A DNA stretch of 64,000 bases from assembly GCF_039540975.1 (NCBI RefSeq), contig NZ_BAABFL010000074.1, positions 1 to 64,000 on the forward strand. Direction: 5' to 3'. This document shows, one piece after another, positions 52,703 to 61,139 of the stretch (its first letter is position 1; each line of letters begins with the position of its first letter). This DNA comes from Kistimonas scapharcae. GTDB taxonomy: Bacteria; Pseudomonadota; Gammaproteobacteria; Pseudomonadales; Endozoicomonadaceae. Position numbers and translations under genes: made by a program. The notes under the pieces were generated by a model, which did no database searches, was not told where the DNA came from, and saw only the letters and a list, made by a program, of their open reading frames with translations.

Positions 52703-53104
52703 TTACTGTGACGGTTTGCCGTAAATCTGTTCCGGTGACTGCAGAACCGGTTCTGTCTGATGCCAACCCCCTTCCGACAGGGACCGGTAGAAACAGGACT
52801 CACGCCCTGTATGGCAGGCAATGCCACCAAGCTGCTTCACTTTCAGCAGCAACGTATCGCCATCACAATCCAGCTGAATATCTTCCAGCTGCTGAACATG
52901 GCCGGATGATTCGCCTTTTCGCCACAGGGACTGGCGCGACCGGGACCAGTACACTGCCCGCTTCTCCTGTACGCTCAGCTCCAGCGCTTCAGGGTTCATC
53001 CACGCCATCATCAGGACGCGCCCCGTTACCGCATCCTGTGCTATGGCCGGCACCAGCCCATCTTCATTCCAGCAAACCGCGTCCAACCATGCAGGATTCA
53101 TCAT
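52703..53104 (-). CDS. hisI: Phosphoribosyl-AMP cyclohydrolase
   Basis: 133 residues from the ATG at 53104, which overlaps the ubiB stop (TAATG); a second ATG follows immediately. The frame stays open further upstream inside ubiB but that part is a shadow. It performs step three of histidine synthesis. Signature: WNEDGLVPAIAQDAVTGRVLMMAWMNPEALELS, RSRQSLWRKGESSGHVQQLEDIQLDCDGDTLLLKV and the zinc cysteines in IACHTGRESCFYRSL. Confidence 0.95.
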   Translation of the reverse strand: MMNPAWLDAVCWNEDGLVPAIAQDAVTGRVLMMAWMNPEALELSVQEKRAVYWSRSRQSLWRKGESSGHVQQLEDIQLDCDGDTLLLKVKQLGGIACHTGRESCFYRSLSEGGWHQTEPVLQSPEQIYGKPSQ

Positions 53105-54717
53105 TACCGTTCTCTTCTTCTTCCCGGTTTCAACAAATAGATGCCGGCAACCCCCAGCAGCACGGGCTCCCAACGAATGGCTGCCACCCAAGACGGCTGG
53201 ATCCAGGCCGTTATGGCCAGTAACAGCAATCCGGCACCCAATGTCCGCGACCAGCCATCCTGCAGAGGCGACGGCCGCTGACTCAGCATGCGTTCCTGCT
53301 GGTCCCGCAATTCGTGCAGATCACGCACCACCTGATGGGCCACCATAGGCGCCTGCTCGATCAGTTGCGGCATCTGTTCATTAAGACGACGCAACACACC
53401 GCGAGGCGCGACTCGTTCTTTCATCCACTGCTCAAGGAAAGGTTGCGCCGTGGCCCACAGATCCAACTGGGGATAAAGCTGTCGCCCCAATCCTTCGATA
53501 TTCAGCAACGTTTTCTGCAATAACACCAGCTGCGGCTGCACTTCCATATTGAAGCGGCGCGCGGTGGAAAACAGATTCATCAACACCTGCCCAAAGGAAA
53601 TTTCCGCCAGCGGTTTTTCAAAAATAGGCTCACAGACTGTACGAATGGCCGCTTCCAGCTCATTAACCACGGTTTCACGGGGCACCCAGCCGGAATCAAT
53701 ATGCAGCTGTGCCACCATCCGGTAATCCCGATGAAAAAACGCCAGCAGGTTGCGGGCAAGATAGCTCAAATCCTCAGGGGTGAGCGAACCGACAATGCCA
53801 CAATCCACACCGATATACTGTGGATCTTCCGGATGCTCATAGGAGACAAAGATATTCCCGGGATGCATATCGGCATGAAAGAAACTGTCACGGAATACCT
53901 GGGTGAAGAAAACTTCCACACCCCGCTCCGCCAGTTTTTTCATATTGGTGCCCTGCGCTTTCAGCGCAGAAAGATCAGTCACGGGCACGCCATAAATGCG
54001 TTCCATCACCATCACTTTCTGACTGCAATAATCCCAATACACCCGGGGGATATACAGCGAAGGTGAACCCAGGAAATTACGACGCAACTGAGAAGCATTG
54101 GCTGCCTCACGCTGAAGATTCAGTTCATCGAAAATGGTTTTTTCATAATCCGCGACAACTTCCACCGGACGCAGCCGTCGCCCATCACTGGATATTCGCA
54201 CCAGAATATGCGCCAGCAGGAATAGCAGCGACATATCCTGACGGATAGTTTTCTCAATACCCGGACGGATGACTTTGACGACGACTGAATCACCGCTGTG
54301 CAGTGTCGCTTCGTGCACCTGGGCAACCGACGCCGATGCCATCGGTTCGCGATTAAAAGTGGCAAATAATTCGGAAGGCGGTCGTCCAAGACTTTTCCGG
54401 ATAATCGCTTCTGCGACTTCTCCGGAAAAAGGTGGTACACGATCCTGTAATTTCGCCAGCTCATCACCGATATCATTCGGCAGCAAATCCCGACGCGTAG
54501 AAAGAATCTGGCCAAACTTGACGAAGATAGGCCCCAGCTCGATCAGTGCCAGCCGCAGTCGTTCTCCGCGAGAAAGTCGACTGGGAATAAAACGCCAGGG
54601 GAGTAGCTTGAGGAACCAGCGGATATAAAAGGGTAAGGGCTCGCTATCAACCAGGTTATCCAGACGATAACGCGCCACCACGGAAACTATCTTGATAAAT
54701 CGAAAAACCTGCTGCAC
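53104..54717 (-). CDS. ubiB: Ubiquinone biosynthesis kinase-like protein UbiB
   Basis: 537 residues (E. coli 546), an atypical ADCK/UbiB-family ATPase of coenzyme Q synthesis. The family KxGQ motif is FVKFGQILSTRRDLLP. The ATP-site features are ASASVAQVHEATLHSGDSVVVKVIRPG, and catalytic-loop residues are DMHPGNIFVS and YIGVDCGIVGSL. Two C-terminal membrane helices (ending about residue 530) anchor it. It starts at GTG (54715-54717), 3 bp after ubiJ, completing ubiE-ubiJ-ubiB. Confidence 0.95.
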   Translation of the reverse strand: MQQVFRFIKIVSVVARYRLDNLVDSEPLPFYIRWFLKLLPWRFIPSRLSRGERLRLALIELGPIFVKFGQILSTRRDLLPNDIGDELAKLQDRVPPFSGEVAEAIIRKSLGRPPSELFATFNREPMASASVAQVHEATLHSGDSVVVKVIRPGIEKTIRQDMSLLFLLAHILVRISSDGRRLRPVEVVADYEKTIFDELNLQREAANASQLRRNFLGSPSLYIPRVYWDYCSQKVMVMERIYGVPVTDLSALKAQGTNMKKLAERGVEVFFTQVFRDSFFHADMHPGNIFVSYEHPEDPQYIGVDCGIVGSLTPEDLSYLARNLLAFFHRDYRMVAQLHIDSGWVPRETVVNELEAAIRTVCEPIFEKPLAEISFGQVLMNLFSTARRFNMEVQPQLVLLQKTLLNIEGLGRQLYPQLDLWATAQPFLEQWMKERVAPRGVLRRLNEQMPQLIEQAPMVAHQVVRDLHELRDQQERMLSQRPSPLQDGWSRTLGAGLLLLAITAWIQPSWVAAIRWEPVLLGVAGIYLLKPGRRRER

Positions 54718-54720
54718 CGA

Positions 54721-55368
54721 TCAGGCATCCTGTGTCTGCTGTTGCGTCTTTGCCGTCAGACGATCCACTCGTGCCTGCAACCGGTCGGCAGCCAGTCGCA
54801 GCGTATCCAGATCATCCCGGAACGCACTGACTTCATTCTTCGGCGGCAACACGCGAAGCTCTTCCTGCAGGTATTCTGACAGGTTCAGACGTGCCGTGGC
54901 CGCCATATCGCCAAACAGGGCTGCACTCACACGGCTGACCTGCCCCACGGCGTGCGCGGCAATACCACCACTGTAACGGGCCAACAACGCTTCCCAGTCA
55001 AACTCACTGTGCTTGACGATGGTTGAAACCGTTAACAGCAGATCCGAATTGCCGGTCAGGGTAATGCCCTCGTTAAACAGGGTCGCCATAGGCTCATCAC
55101 TGACTGCCAGTCGCGCCAGAGCCGGTGCGGTTCCACGAATCACACAATCCACCTCAGACTCATGACAGGCGCGGAGCTCTATGCCTTCTTCAGTAAACAC
55201 GAGCCAGATATCCACAACAGGGGACGTAGCAGCCACCTGCAACACCTGCCCTTTCAGTTCGGCAAAGCGTCTCGCGGTAACCGGATCCAGCTTCAACACC
55301 TGTTTCAGACCCTTCTCCAGCGCCATGCGTGCGGCGGTACCGGGCATGGTTTCCAGCAGCGAGGTCAT
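54721..55368 (-). CDS. ubiJ: Ubiquinone biosynthesis accessory factor UbiJ
   Basis: 215 residues (E. coli 201). An SCP2 lipid-binding domain (KGQVLQVAATSPVVDIWLVFTEEGIELRACHESEVDCVIRGTAPALARLAVSDEP) precedes a C-terminal coiled coil (LRAAD-like RLAADRLQARVDRL). It belongs to the soluble Ubi metabolon and binds ubiquinone intermediates. Its ATG overlaps ubiE by 4 bp. Confidence 0.93.
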   Translation of the reverse strand: MTSLLETMPGTAARMALEKGLKQVLKLDPVTARRFAELKGQVLQVAATSPVVDIWLVFTEEGIELRACHESEVDCVIRGTAPALARLAVSDEPMATLFNEGITLTGNSDLLLTVSTIVKHSEFDWEALLARYSGGIAAHAVGQVSRVSAALFGDMAATARLNLSEYLQEELRVLPPKNEVSAFRDDLDTLRLAADRLQARVDRLTAKTQQQTQDA

Positions 55369-56123
55369 GGCTTGATTCCTTTGTGCAGCGCCACAATGCC
55401 ACCGGTCATATTGTGGTAGCCGGTCTGGACGAATCCGGCGGATTTCATCATCTGCTCCAGGGTATCCTGATCGGGATGCATGCGAATGGATTCTGCCAGG
55501 TAACGATAGCTTTCCGCATCATCGGCAATTAACTTGCCCATCAACGGCAACGCAGTAAAGGAATAAGCATCGTACAATTTACTCAACAGCTGATTATCCG
55601 TTCTGGAAAACTCCAGAACCAACAGACGACCACCGGGTTTCAGCACCCGGTTCATGGAGCGCAGCGCCTTATCTTTGTCAGTGACATTTCGCAGACCAAA
55701 GGCGATGGTAATACAGTCAAACGTATTATCCGTAAACGGCAGGTCTTCGGCGTTGGCCTGAACATAATCGACATTGCCACAGACACCGGCATCCGTCAGC
55801 TTGTCGCGCCCCACCTCAAGCATGGCATCATTGATGTCCGCCAGCACCACCTGTCCCTGATCACCCACGATTTTGGCAAATTTGGCCGTCAGATCACCAG
55901 TACCACCGGCAATATCGAGGATCTTCTGACCGGGACGGGCCGCACTCATTTCGATCGTGAAACGCTTCCACAACCGGTGAACACCCATGGACATCAGGTC
56001 ATTCATCAGGTCGTACTTGCCGGCCACCGACTGAAACACCTCAGCCACCAGCTTTTGCTTGTCATCCCTGTCAACGGTTTTATAGCCGAAATGGGTGGTC
56101 TCTTTTGAGTGTTTGTCAGTCAT
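55365..56123 (-). CDS. ubiE: Ubiquinone/menaquinone C-methyltransferase UbiE
   Basis: 252 residues (E. coli 251). A SAM-dependent C-methyltransferase. It has the start KETTHFGYKTVDRDDKQKLVAEVFQSVAGKYDLMNDLMSMGVHRLWKR, SAM motif I KILDIAGGTGDLTAKFA, LPFTDNTFDCITIAFGLRNVTD and FSRTDNQLLSKLYDAYSF. It is the first gene of the ubiEJB-hisIE run. The 99-bp gap upstream separates it from the DUF971 gene. Confidence 0.97.
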   Translation of the reverse strand: MTDKHSKETTHFGYKTVDRDDKQKLVAEVFQSVAGKYDLMNDLMSMGVHRLWKRFTIEMSAARPGQKILDIAGGTGDLTAKFAKIVGDQGQVVLADINDAMLEVGRDKLTDAGVCGNVDYVQANAEDLPFTDNTFDCITIAFGLRNVTDKDKALRSMNRVLKPGGRLLVLEFSRTDNQLLSKLYDAYSFTALPLMGKLIADDAESYRYLAESIRMHPDQDTLEQMMKSAGFVQTGYHNMTGGIVALHKGIKP

Positions 56124-56222
56124 GGTTCATCCAGAAAACTACTGTGCGGATATCGGGCGACTTATTCTAGCGTTACCGCCGGGCAATGTCTTGACATACG
56201 TACCACCACCTAGCGACTCGCA

Positions 56223-56615
56223 TCACTCCATGAACTTCACAACACCGAGATCCGGATCACGCGAAGCCCCTGCCTGATGCAACCGCTCAAGATAATCCTG
56301 CCAGTAACTCTCGTAATGAGCGCCCAGGTTGTAAAGGTATTCCCAGGTATAAATGCCTGAGTCATGGCCATCATCAAAAATCAGCTTAATCGCGTAATTG
56401 CCAATGGCTTCGACACCGGTTAGCTGCACATGCTTTTTACCTGTCTGAAGCACTTCCTGACCCGCACCGTGCCCACGCACTGCTGCCGACGGGCTATAAA
56501 CCCTCAGAAATTCTGCGGGCAGTTCGTGCTTCATCCCACTGGCGTAACCTAATTCAAGAATGCCGCTTTTGCGACGTAGCCGAATATCAGACGGAACACT
56601 GTGCATTTCTGCCAT
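56223..56615 (-). CDS. DUF971 (GBBH-like N-terminal domain) protein
   Basis: 130 residues from the ATG at 56615 (AAGG about 10 bp upstream). It is a single-domain member of the family related to the N-terminal, metal-binding part of gamma-butyrobetaine hydroxylase. Recognisable are the opening IRLRRKSGILELGYASGMKHELPAEFLRVYSPSAAVRGHG, VEAIGNYAIKLIFDDGHDSGIYTWEYLYNLG and the end residues. The family often sits beside hslVU or ubiE; its role in bacteria is unclear, with Fe-S-related roles suggested for relatives. Here it lies between ubiE and a wzz-like gene. Confidence 0.87.
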   Translation of the reverse strand: MAEMHSVPSDIRLRRKSGILELGYASGMKHELPAEFLRVYSPSAAVRGHGAGQEVLQTGKKHVQLTGVEAIGNYAIKLIFDDGHDSGIYTWEYLYNLGAHYESYWQDYLERLHQAGASRDPDLGVVKFME

Positions 56616-56749
56616 AAAACAACGACCTTGATAAAACCAACCGACACACAAAATGAATCCCATAGCCCTGTATCATCTTTAGCAGGCTATGACATACTAA
56701 TCACCATCAAGCACTCCCTTATACACTAACTACAACCCTGGAAGTAGCG

Positions 56750-57979
56750 ATGTCACATCCCCCATACCCTGTTCATGATGATGAAATTGATCTGTTTGAG
56801 CTGGCTGAGAACCTGTGGCAGCAAAAATGGATGATTATCAGCATCACCGCCGTCATCACACTAATAGCCACCGCCGCAGCCTTCATGATTCCTCCTACCT
56901 ATAAAAGTGAGGCTATCATCTCCGAGACCAGTGCAGCGGCATTAGCGCCCATTAATCGATTCAGCGCCTCTCAAACTCCCTCTTACACCATTTCCGGAAC
57001 ACAACAAGAGCAATCCGATCAAAATAGTTCAAGTCAGCAGATACAACCCACCCACAACATCTACGCGGTCTACCTGGAAGACGACAGCCTGACACCAGAA
57101 AAAAGTTTCAAGCTCTTCTACAAGGCGCTGACGTCCGCAGACACAATCGAAGCAGTTTTCAGGGATAGCAACTATGTCCAAATGCGTTCTGGTGCTAACA
57201 GCCTGGGCGAACAAAACACTGCAGCGCTTTACGACGAGTTGCGCAATAACATCAAGATTAAGCTGATAAAATCAGACGTCCCTCGCATCAGTGTCACTCT
57301 GACAAGCCATGACCCGGCGATGGCTGCCACCATTATCAATGACTACCTGATACCCCTTGCCACACAAAAGGTCATTGAAGATGAAGAGCAGGCCATCACA
57401 GCAGAACTGAACCGTGAGAAAATCACATTAATGAACGACATCCAGGTGATCGAGCAGCGCTATATCAACACCAACCTGAACCGACAGAATCAACTGAAGC
57501 AGGCAATTGCCATGGCCGAAGCCGGTAGCATCACCAAGCCACAATTGAACAACATTTCAGGTAATGACAGCCCGCAATACCTCTTTCTGCTCGGTACCGA
57601 TACACTCCGCGCAGAACTGGCTCAGACTCAATCCACACTCAACCACTACCGCAGCATTACTCGTACAGGGCAATCCAACAGCAATACCCCCTTGATTCCC
57701 GGCGTGGCTGAAAAATTCTACCGGTTTCAACAGCTAGACGGTATCAAACCGGATTTCTCCAATTCAGCACCTGTTCGCATTGAGCAACACGCCCGTGTTC
57801 CTTTCACACCTGAAAAGCCCAACAAAAAGATGGTAATTGCGGTAGGTCTGATGCTGGGCGGAATGTTGTCAGTATTTATTGCATTGATACGTATCGCCAT
57901 CCAAAAGCGTAAGTCCCGCATACAGGTCGCTACGCTTTCAGTGGAAATACCCAAGGTTAAATCTAAAACACCGGCCTAA
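56750..57979 (+). CDS. Wzz-like chain-length determinant protein
   Basis: 409 residues with the PCP-1 topology: an N-terminal membrane helix (about 28-48, MIISITAVITLIATAAAFMI), a large periplasmic helical domain with coiled coils, and a C-terminal proline-linked helix (VPFTPEKPNKKMVIAVGLMLGGMLSVFIALIRIAI). The Pro-rich motif before TM2 and a Gly-x-x-x-Gly inside TM2 are typical of Wzz. These proteins set the modal length of O-antigen or related polysaccharide. No wzx, wzy or glycosyltransferase is near, so it is an orphan copy. It is on the opposite strand to both neighbours. A Ser/Gln-rich insert (about 70-105) is unusual. Confidence 0.8.
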   Translation: MSHPPYPVHDDEIDLFELAENLWQQKWMIISITAVITLIATAAAFMIPPTYKSEAIISETSAAALAPINRFSASQTPSYTISGTQQEQSDQNSSSQQIQPTHNIYAVYLEDDSLTPEKSFKLFYKALTSADTIEAVFRDSNYVQMRSGANSLGEQNTAALYDELRNNIKIKLIKSDVPRISVTLTSHDPAMAATIINDYLIPLATQKVIEDEEQAITAELNREKITLMNDIQVIEQRYINTNLNRQNQLKQAIAMAEAGSITKPQLNNISGNDSPQYLFLLGTDTLRAELAQTQSTLNHYRSITRTGQSNSNTPLIPGVAEKFYRFQQLDGIKPDFSNSAPVRIEQHARVPFTPEKPNKKMVIAVGLMLGGMLSVFIALIRIAIQKRKSRIQVATLSVEIPKVKSKTPA

Positions 57980-57983
57980 AATA

Positions 57984-58017
57984 ATGCCCGCCTTCGGTTA
58001 ATACCGAAGGCGGGCAT
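57984..58017. terminator. Perfect 15-bp hairpin between wzz-like gene and hslU
   Basis: ATGCCCGCCTTCGGT (57984-57998), TAAT loop, ACCGAAGGCGGGCAT (58003-58017), in the convergent gap. The stem is very stable but without a T-tract. It probably ends both transcripts, or blocks 3' exonucleases. Confidence 0.75.
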
Positions 58018-58041
58018 GGCAAAGTGATCAATCGAGCTGGA

Positions 58042-59376
58042 TTACAGGATATAACGACTCAGATCTTCATTCTGAACCAGTGCACCCAGATGCTGGTTCA
58101 CATACTCAGCATCGATCACCACTGCCTCACCGGTAGCCGCCAGATCCGCCGCACCGAAAGAGACTTCTTCCAGCAAACGCTCCATCACAGTATGCAGACG
58201 GCGGGCACCGATATTTTCGGTATTTTCATTCACCTGCCAGGCAACCTCTGCCACACGGTTGATACCGGAACGGGCAAATTCAATCTTGAGCCCTTCTGTT
58301 GCCATCAGCGCCTGATACTGCTCCGTCAGCGATGCATCCGGCTCGGTCAGAATACGTTCAAAATCTTCCACGTTCAGCGCCTTCAGCTCCACACGGATCG
58401 GCAGACGACCCTGTAGTTCAGGGATCAGGTCAGACGGCTTGGACAGGTGGAACGCACCGGAAGCGATAAACAGGATGTGATCGGTTTTTACCATACCGTA
58501 CTTGGTACTGACCGTGCAGCCTTCGATCAGCGGCAACAAGTCACGCTGCACACCTTCGCGGGAGACATCACCACTGTTGTTACCGGAACGCTTGGCCACC
58601 TTGTCGATTTCATCCAGGAAGACAATACCGTTCTGCTCCACCGCTTCAATCGCGCCGGTTTTCAGCTCATCTTCATTCACCAGCTTGGCCGCTTCTTCAT
58701 CCTGAACCAGCTTCATGGCTTCACGGACTTTCAGCTTGCGTGTCTTTTTCTTGCCGCTGGACATGCTGGAGAACATGTTCTGCAGCTGACTGGTCATCTC
58801 CTCCATGCCGGGAGGTGCCATGATTTCCACACCAACGCTGGCTTCATTGACTTCAATATCAATCTCTTTATCGTCCAGTTCGCCTTCACGCAGCTTCTTA
58901 CGAAAGACCTGACGCGTACTGCTGTCCTGCGGTTGAGATGACTCTTCGGAGAACGAACGGGCAGGCGGCAATAGTGCATCCAGAATCCGGTCCTCTGCAG
59001 CATCCATGGCACGATGCTTAACCTTCTGCACTTCCTGCTCACGCTGCATCTTGATGGCTGCATCGACCAGGTCACGCACAATAGATTCAACATCACGTCC
59101 GACATAGCCCACTTCGGTGAACTTGGTCGCTTCCACCTTGATGAACGGCGCATTGGCCAGCTTGGCCAGGCGACGGGCCACCTCGGTTTTACCGACACCG
59201 GTCGGCCCGATCATCAAAATGTTCTTGGGGCTGATTTCGTTGCGCAGCGTTTCATCAATCTGCATCCGGCGCCAGCGGTTGCGCAGGGCAATGGCCACGG
59301 AACGCTTGGCGTCATCCTGACCAATAATGTGTTTATCCAGCTCGTGGACGATTTCGCGGGGAGTCATATTCGACAT
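58042..59376 (-). CDS. hslU: ATP-dependent protease ATPase subunit HslU
   Basis: 444 residues (E. coli 443), AAA+ unfoldase of the HslUV protease. N-terminal MTPREIVHELDKHIIGQDDAKRSVAIALRNRWRR, Walker A GPTGVGKTEVARRLA, the pore loop KVEATKFTEVGYVGRDVESIVRDL, Walker B VFLDEIDKVAKR and the C-terminal sensor GARRLHTVMERLLEEVSF are all present. The C-terminus ends LSRYIL, which inserts into HslV. It is 42 bp downstream of hslV. Confidence 0.98.
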   Translation of the reverse strand: MSNMTPREIVHELDKHIIGQDDAKRSVAIALRNRWRRMQIDETLRNEISPKNILMIGPTGVGKTEVARRLAKLANAPFIKVEATKFTEVGYVGRDVESIVRDLVDAAIKMQREQEVQKVKHRAMDAAEDRILDALLPPARSFSEESSQPQDSSTRQVFRKKLREGELDDKEIDIEVNEASVGVEIMAPPGMEEMTSQLQNMFSSMSSGKKKTRKLKVREAMKLVQDEEAAKLVNEDELKTGAIEAVEQNGIVFLDEIDKVAKRSGNNSGDVSREGVQRDLLPLIEGCTVSTKYGMVKTDHILFIASGAFHLSKPSDLIPELQGRLPIRVELKALNVEDFERILTEPDASLTEQYQALMATEGLKIEFARSGINRVAEVAWQVNENTENIGARRLHTVMERLLEEVSFGAADLAATGEAVVIDAEYVNQHLGALVQNEDLSRYIL

Positions 59377-59418
59377 AACTGCAGCTCTGATTTCCTGAAT
59401 TCGTGACCGGTACCGGGC

Positions 59419-59964
59419 TTACTCGTCGTAGCAGAGTTCTTCGATGGTTCGGTTGTGATTGGTGTAGACACAGATATCACCCGCAATCGACAGGCTTTTT
59501 TCCACGATATCCCGCGCATCCATATCCGTATTCTCGAACAACGCCCGGGCGGCAGACTGGGCGAACGAGCCACCGGAACCAATCGCCAGGATGCCATCCT
59601 CCGGCTCCATGACGTCACCATTACCGGTAATGATCAACGATGCCTTGGCATCGGCTACCGCCAGCATGGCTTCCAGGCGCCGAAGCGCACGGTCCGTACG
59701 CCAGTCCTTCGCCAGCTCAACCGCGGCGCGCACCAGTTGCCCCTGGTGTTTTTCCAACTGCGCTTCAAAGCGCTCAAACAGGGTAAAAGCATCCGCCGTA
59801 CCACCGGCAAAACCGGCGAGTACCTGGTTATTGTAAAGACGGCGAACCTTGCGGGCGTTACCCTTGATAACCGTCTGCCCCAGTGACACCTGACCGTCAC
59901 CACCGATCACCACTTTGCCATTTCTGCGCACAGACAGGATGGTAGTGCCTCTGTACTGTTCCAA
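59419..59964 (-). CDS. hslV: ATP-dependent protease peptidase subunit HslV
   Basis: 181 residues from a TTG at 59964. This start has AGGAG 6 bp upstream and yields MEQYRG before the catalytic Thr of TTILSVRRNGKVVIGGDGQVSLGQTVIKGNARKVRRL, so a six-residue propeptide must be removed. An ATG eight codons upstream (59988) has no Shine-Dalgarno. E. coli and Pseudomonas HslV have only Met before TTI, whereas beta-proteobacterial HslV commonly starts with a similar MEQ-type propeptide. Other conserved parts are GFAGGTADAFTLFERFEAQLEKHQGQL, AVELAKDWRTDRALRRLEAML and TGNGDVMEPEDGILAIGSGG. Confidence 0.95.
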   Translation of the reverse strand: MEQYRGTTILSVRRNGKVVIGGDGQVSLGQTVIKGNARKVRRLYNNQVLAGFAGGTADAFTLFERFEAQLEKHQGQLVRAAVELAKDWRTDRALRRLEAMLAVADAKASLIITGNGDVMEPEDGILAIGSGGSFAQSAARALFENTDMDARDIVEKSLSIAGDICVYTNHNRTIEELCYDE

Positions 59965-60030
59965 GGCGGACTCCTGTAATTCGTTCATTGAGATGGGGGA
60001 ATGATTGGGACGGCGGGAAACAAATTCAAG

Positions 60031-60050
60031 GGCCCTCTGAGCAGAGGGCC
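60031..60050 (-). terminator. Hairpin between the SPOR gene and hslV
   Basis: GGCCCTCT (60031-60038) and AGAGGGCC (60043-60050) with a GAGC loop. On the minus strand it lies 13 bp after the SPOR gene stop and is followed by CTTGAATTTG. Partial termination or an attenuator before hslVU is possible. Confidence 0.5.
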
Positions 60051-60063
60051 GGAAATGGGAGAT

Positions 60064-60690
60064 TTATTTCAGCTGTAACATCAATGAATCGATCTTGTGG
60101 GCAGCCAGGGTCTGGCGGGCTTCATTCAGGGAACCCTGTTCAGAGAACGGCCCCAGTTGAACACGATGCCAGGCATCCCCACCCTTGACGATCACACGCT
60201 CAACACGGGCATCCAGCCCCCACAGCAGCAACTGCGCCCGTAAGCGATCGGCATCATCGGGATTGCGGAAAGAACCGGCCTGCAATAAATAACGTCGACT
60301 AGGCTTGGCCTCCACCGTGGCAGGCACCTGCTTATCAGTCGATTCCGGTGCCTTCGCTATCGCAGGTTTCTCTGTTTTGGGCCGAGCCTCCGTTTCACGT
60401 TTGGGCTCGTTAGGCACCATAACTTCTGATTCGGGCAACAGGGTATAGAAATCAAAGACCGGCTTTTTTTCCGGAGACGTTTTTTTCTTACTGACGATCT
60501 CACCGGTTCCCGTATTGCCAGCCACAGAACGCGCATCCACGCTGGCATCAGGCGCTAGATTCACCAATAACGTCACTAGAACCCCGATCGCGACACCAGC
60601 GCCCAGCCATAACCAGCCGGGAATATCTTTCCTTCCTGCCGATTTCTTCGTTGTCGACGCACCCCGCCGAACCGTTTTTTTCGCCGCCAT
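60064..60690 (-). CDS. SPOR-domain membrane protein (FtsN-like)
   Basis: 208 residues. A basic cytoplasmic start is followed by one membrane helix (GWLWLGAGVAIGVLVTLLVNL, about 25-45), a Lys/Pro/Glu-rich periplasmic linker and a C-terminal SPOR domain (RRYLLQAGSFRNPDDADRLRAQLLLWGLDARVERVIVKGGDAWHRVQLGPFSEQGSLNEARQTL). SPOR domains bind denuded glycan strands at division septa. The layout and the argS-SPOR-hslVU neighbourhood match proteins annotated as FtsN-like in pseudomonads. A GGAGGGG Shine-Dalgarno is 2-3 bp from the ATG. Confidence 0.9.
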   Translation of the reverse strand: MAAKKTVRRGASTTKKSAGRKDIPGWLWLGAGVAIGVLVTLLVNLAPDASVDARSVAGNTGTGEIVSKKKTSPEKKPVFDFYTLLPESEVMVPNEPKRETEARPKTEKPAIAKAPESTDKQVPATVEAKPSRRYLLQAGSFRNPDDADRLRAQLLLWGLDARVERVIVKGGDAWHRVQLGPFSEQGSLNEARQTLAAHKIDSLMLQLK

Positions 60691-61078
60691 TACCCCTCCA
60701 TGGCACCGCTACGTAGTCAAGACTACCCATACTATACAAGGCATTGAGCCAACTGTTAAAAACACGCAACCCGTTCGCTACGCACGCTGACCAAACAGAC
60801 AATTATCTGCAGAAGAAAACGGGAACTCTACCGTGACTTTTACGGTCTTACCTGACAAACCAGAACCCCTTGAAAACGTATTGTTTTGCCTGTGGAATTT
60901 CGATAGCATCCGGCTCATGGCTACGATAATAGACCCTTCTTACGACTTACCGACTGAAAACCACGTCCCCGACGCGGGTATTGTTGCACGCCTCTGTTTT
61001 CTCCCCGCTCTCCGACGACGCTACCGCCGAATTTAAGCAGTACAGGCACATTTCTGATGCCCTGTCCTGCCTGACCGC

Positions 61079-61107
61079 TTGCCTCTACACTACGTTGTTT
61101 ATATAAC
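61079..61107 (+). promoter_or_regulatory. Candidate argS promoter
   Basis: TTGCCT (61079-61084), 17-bp spacer, TATAAC (61102-61107), 33 bp before the argS ATG. It is in the 449-bp divergent gap between the SPOR gene and argS (60691-61139). No convincing gene is present in that gap; a 67-codon plus-strand frame there lacks a ribosome-binding site and family features. Confidence 0.45.
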
Positions 61108-61139
61108 CCAGACCCTGACCAAGGTTTAAGGATCCGTTC

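Noticed and set aside
60833..61036. 67-codon plus-strand frame upstream of argS
   Set aside because: No ribosome-binding site, no domain, and an Arg-rich random-looking end. It is considered chance.
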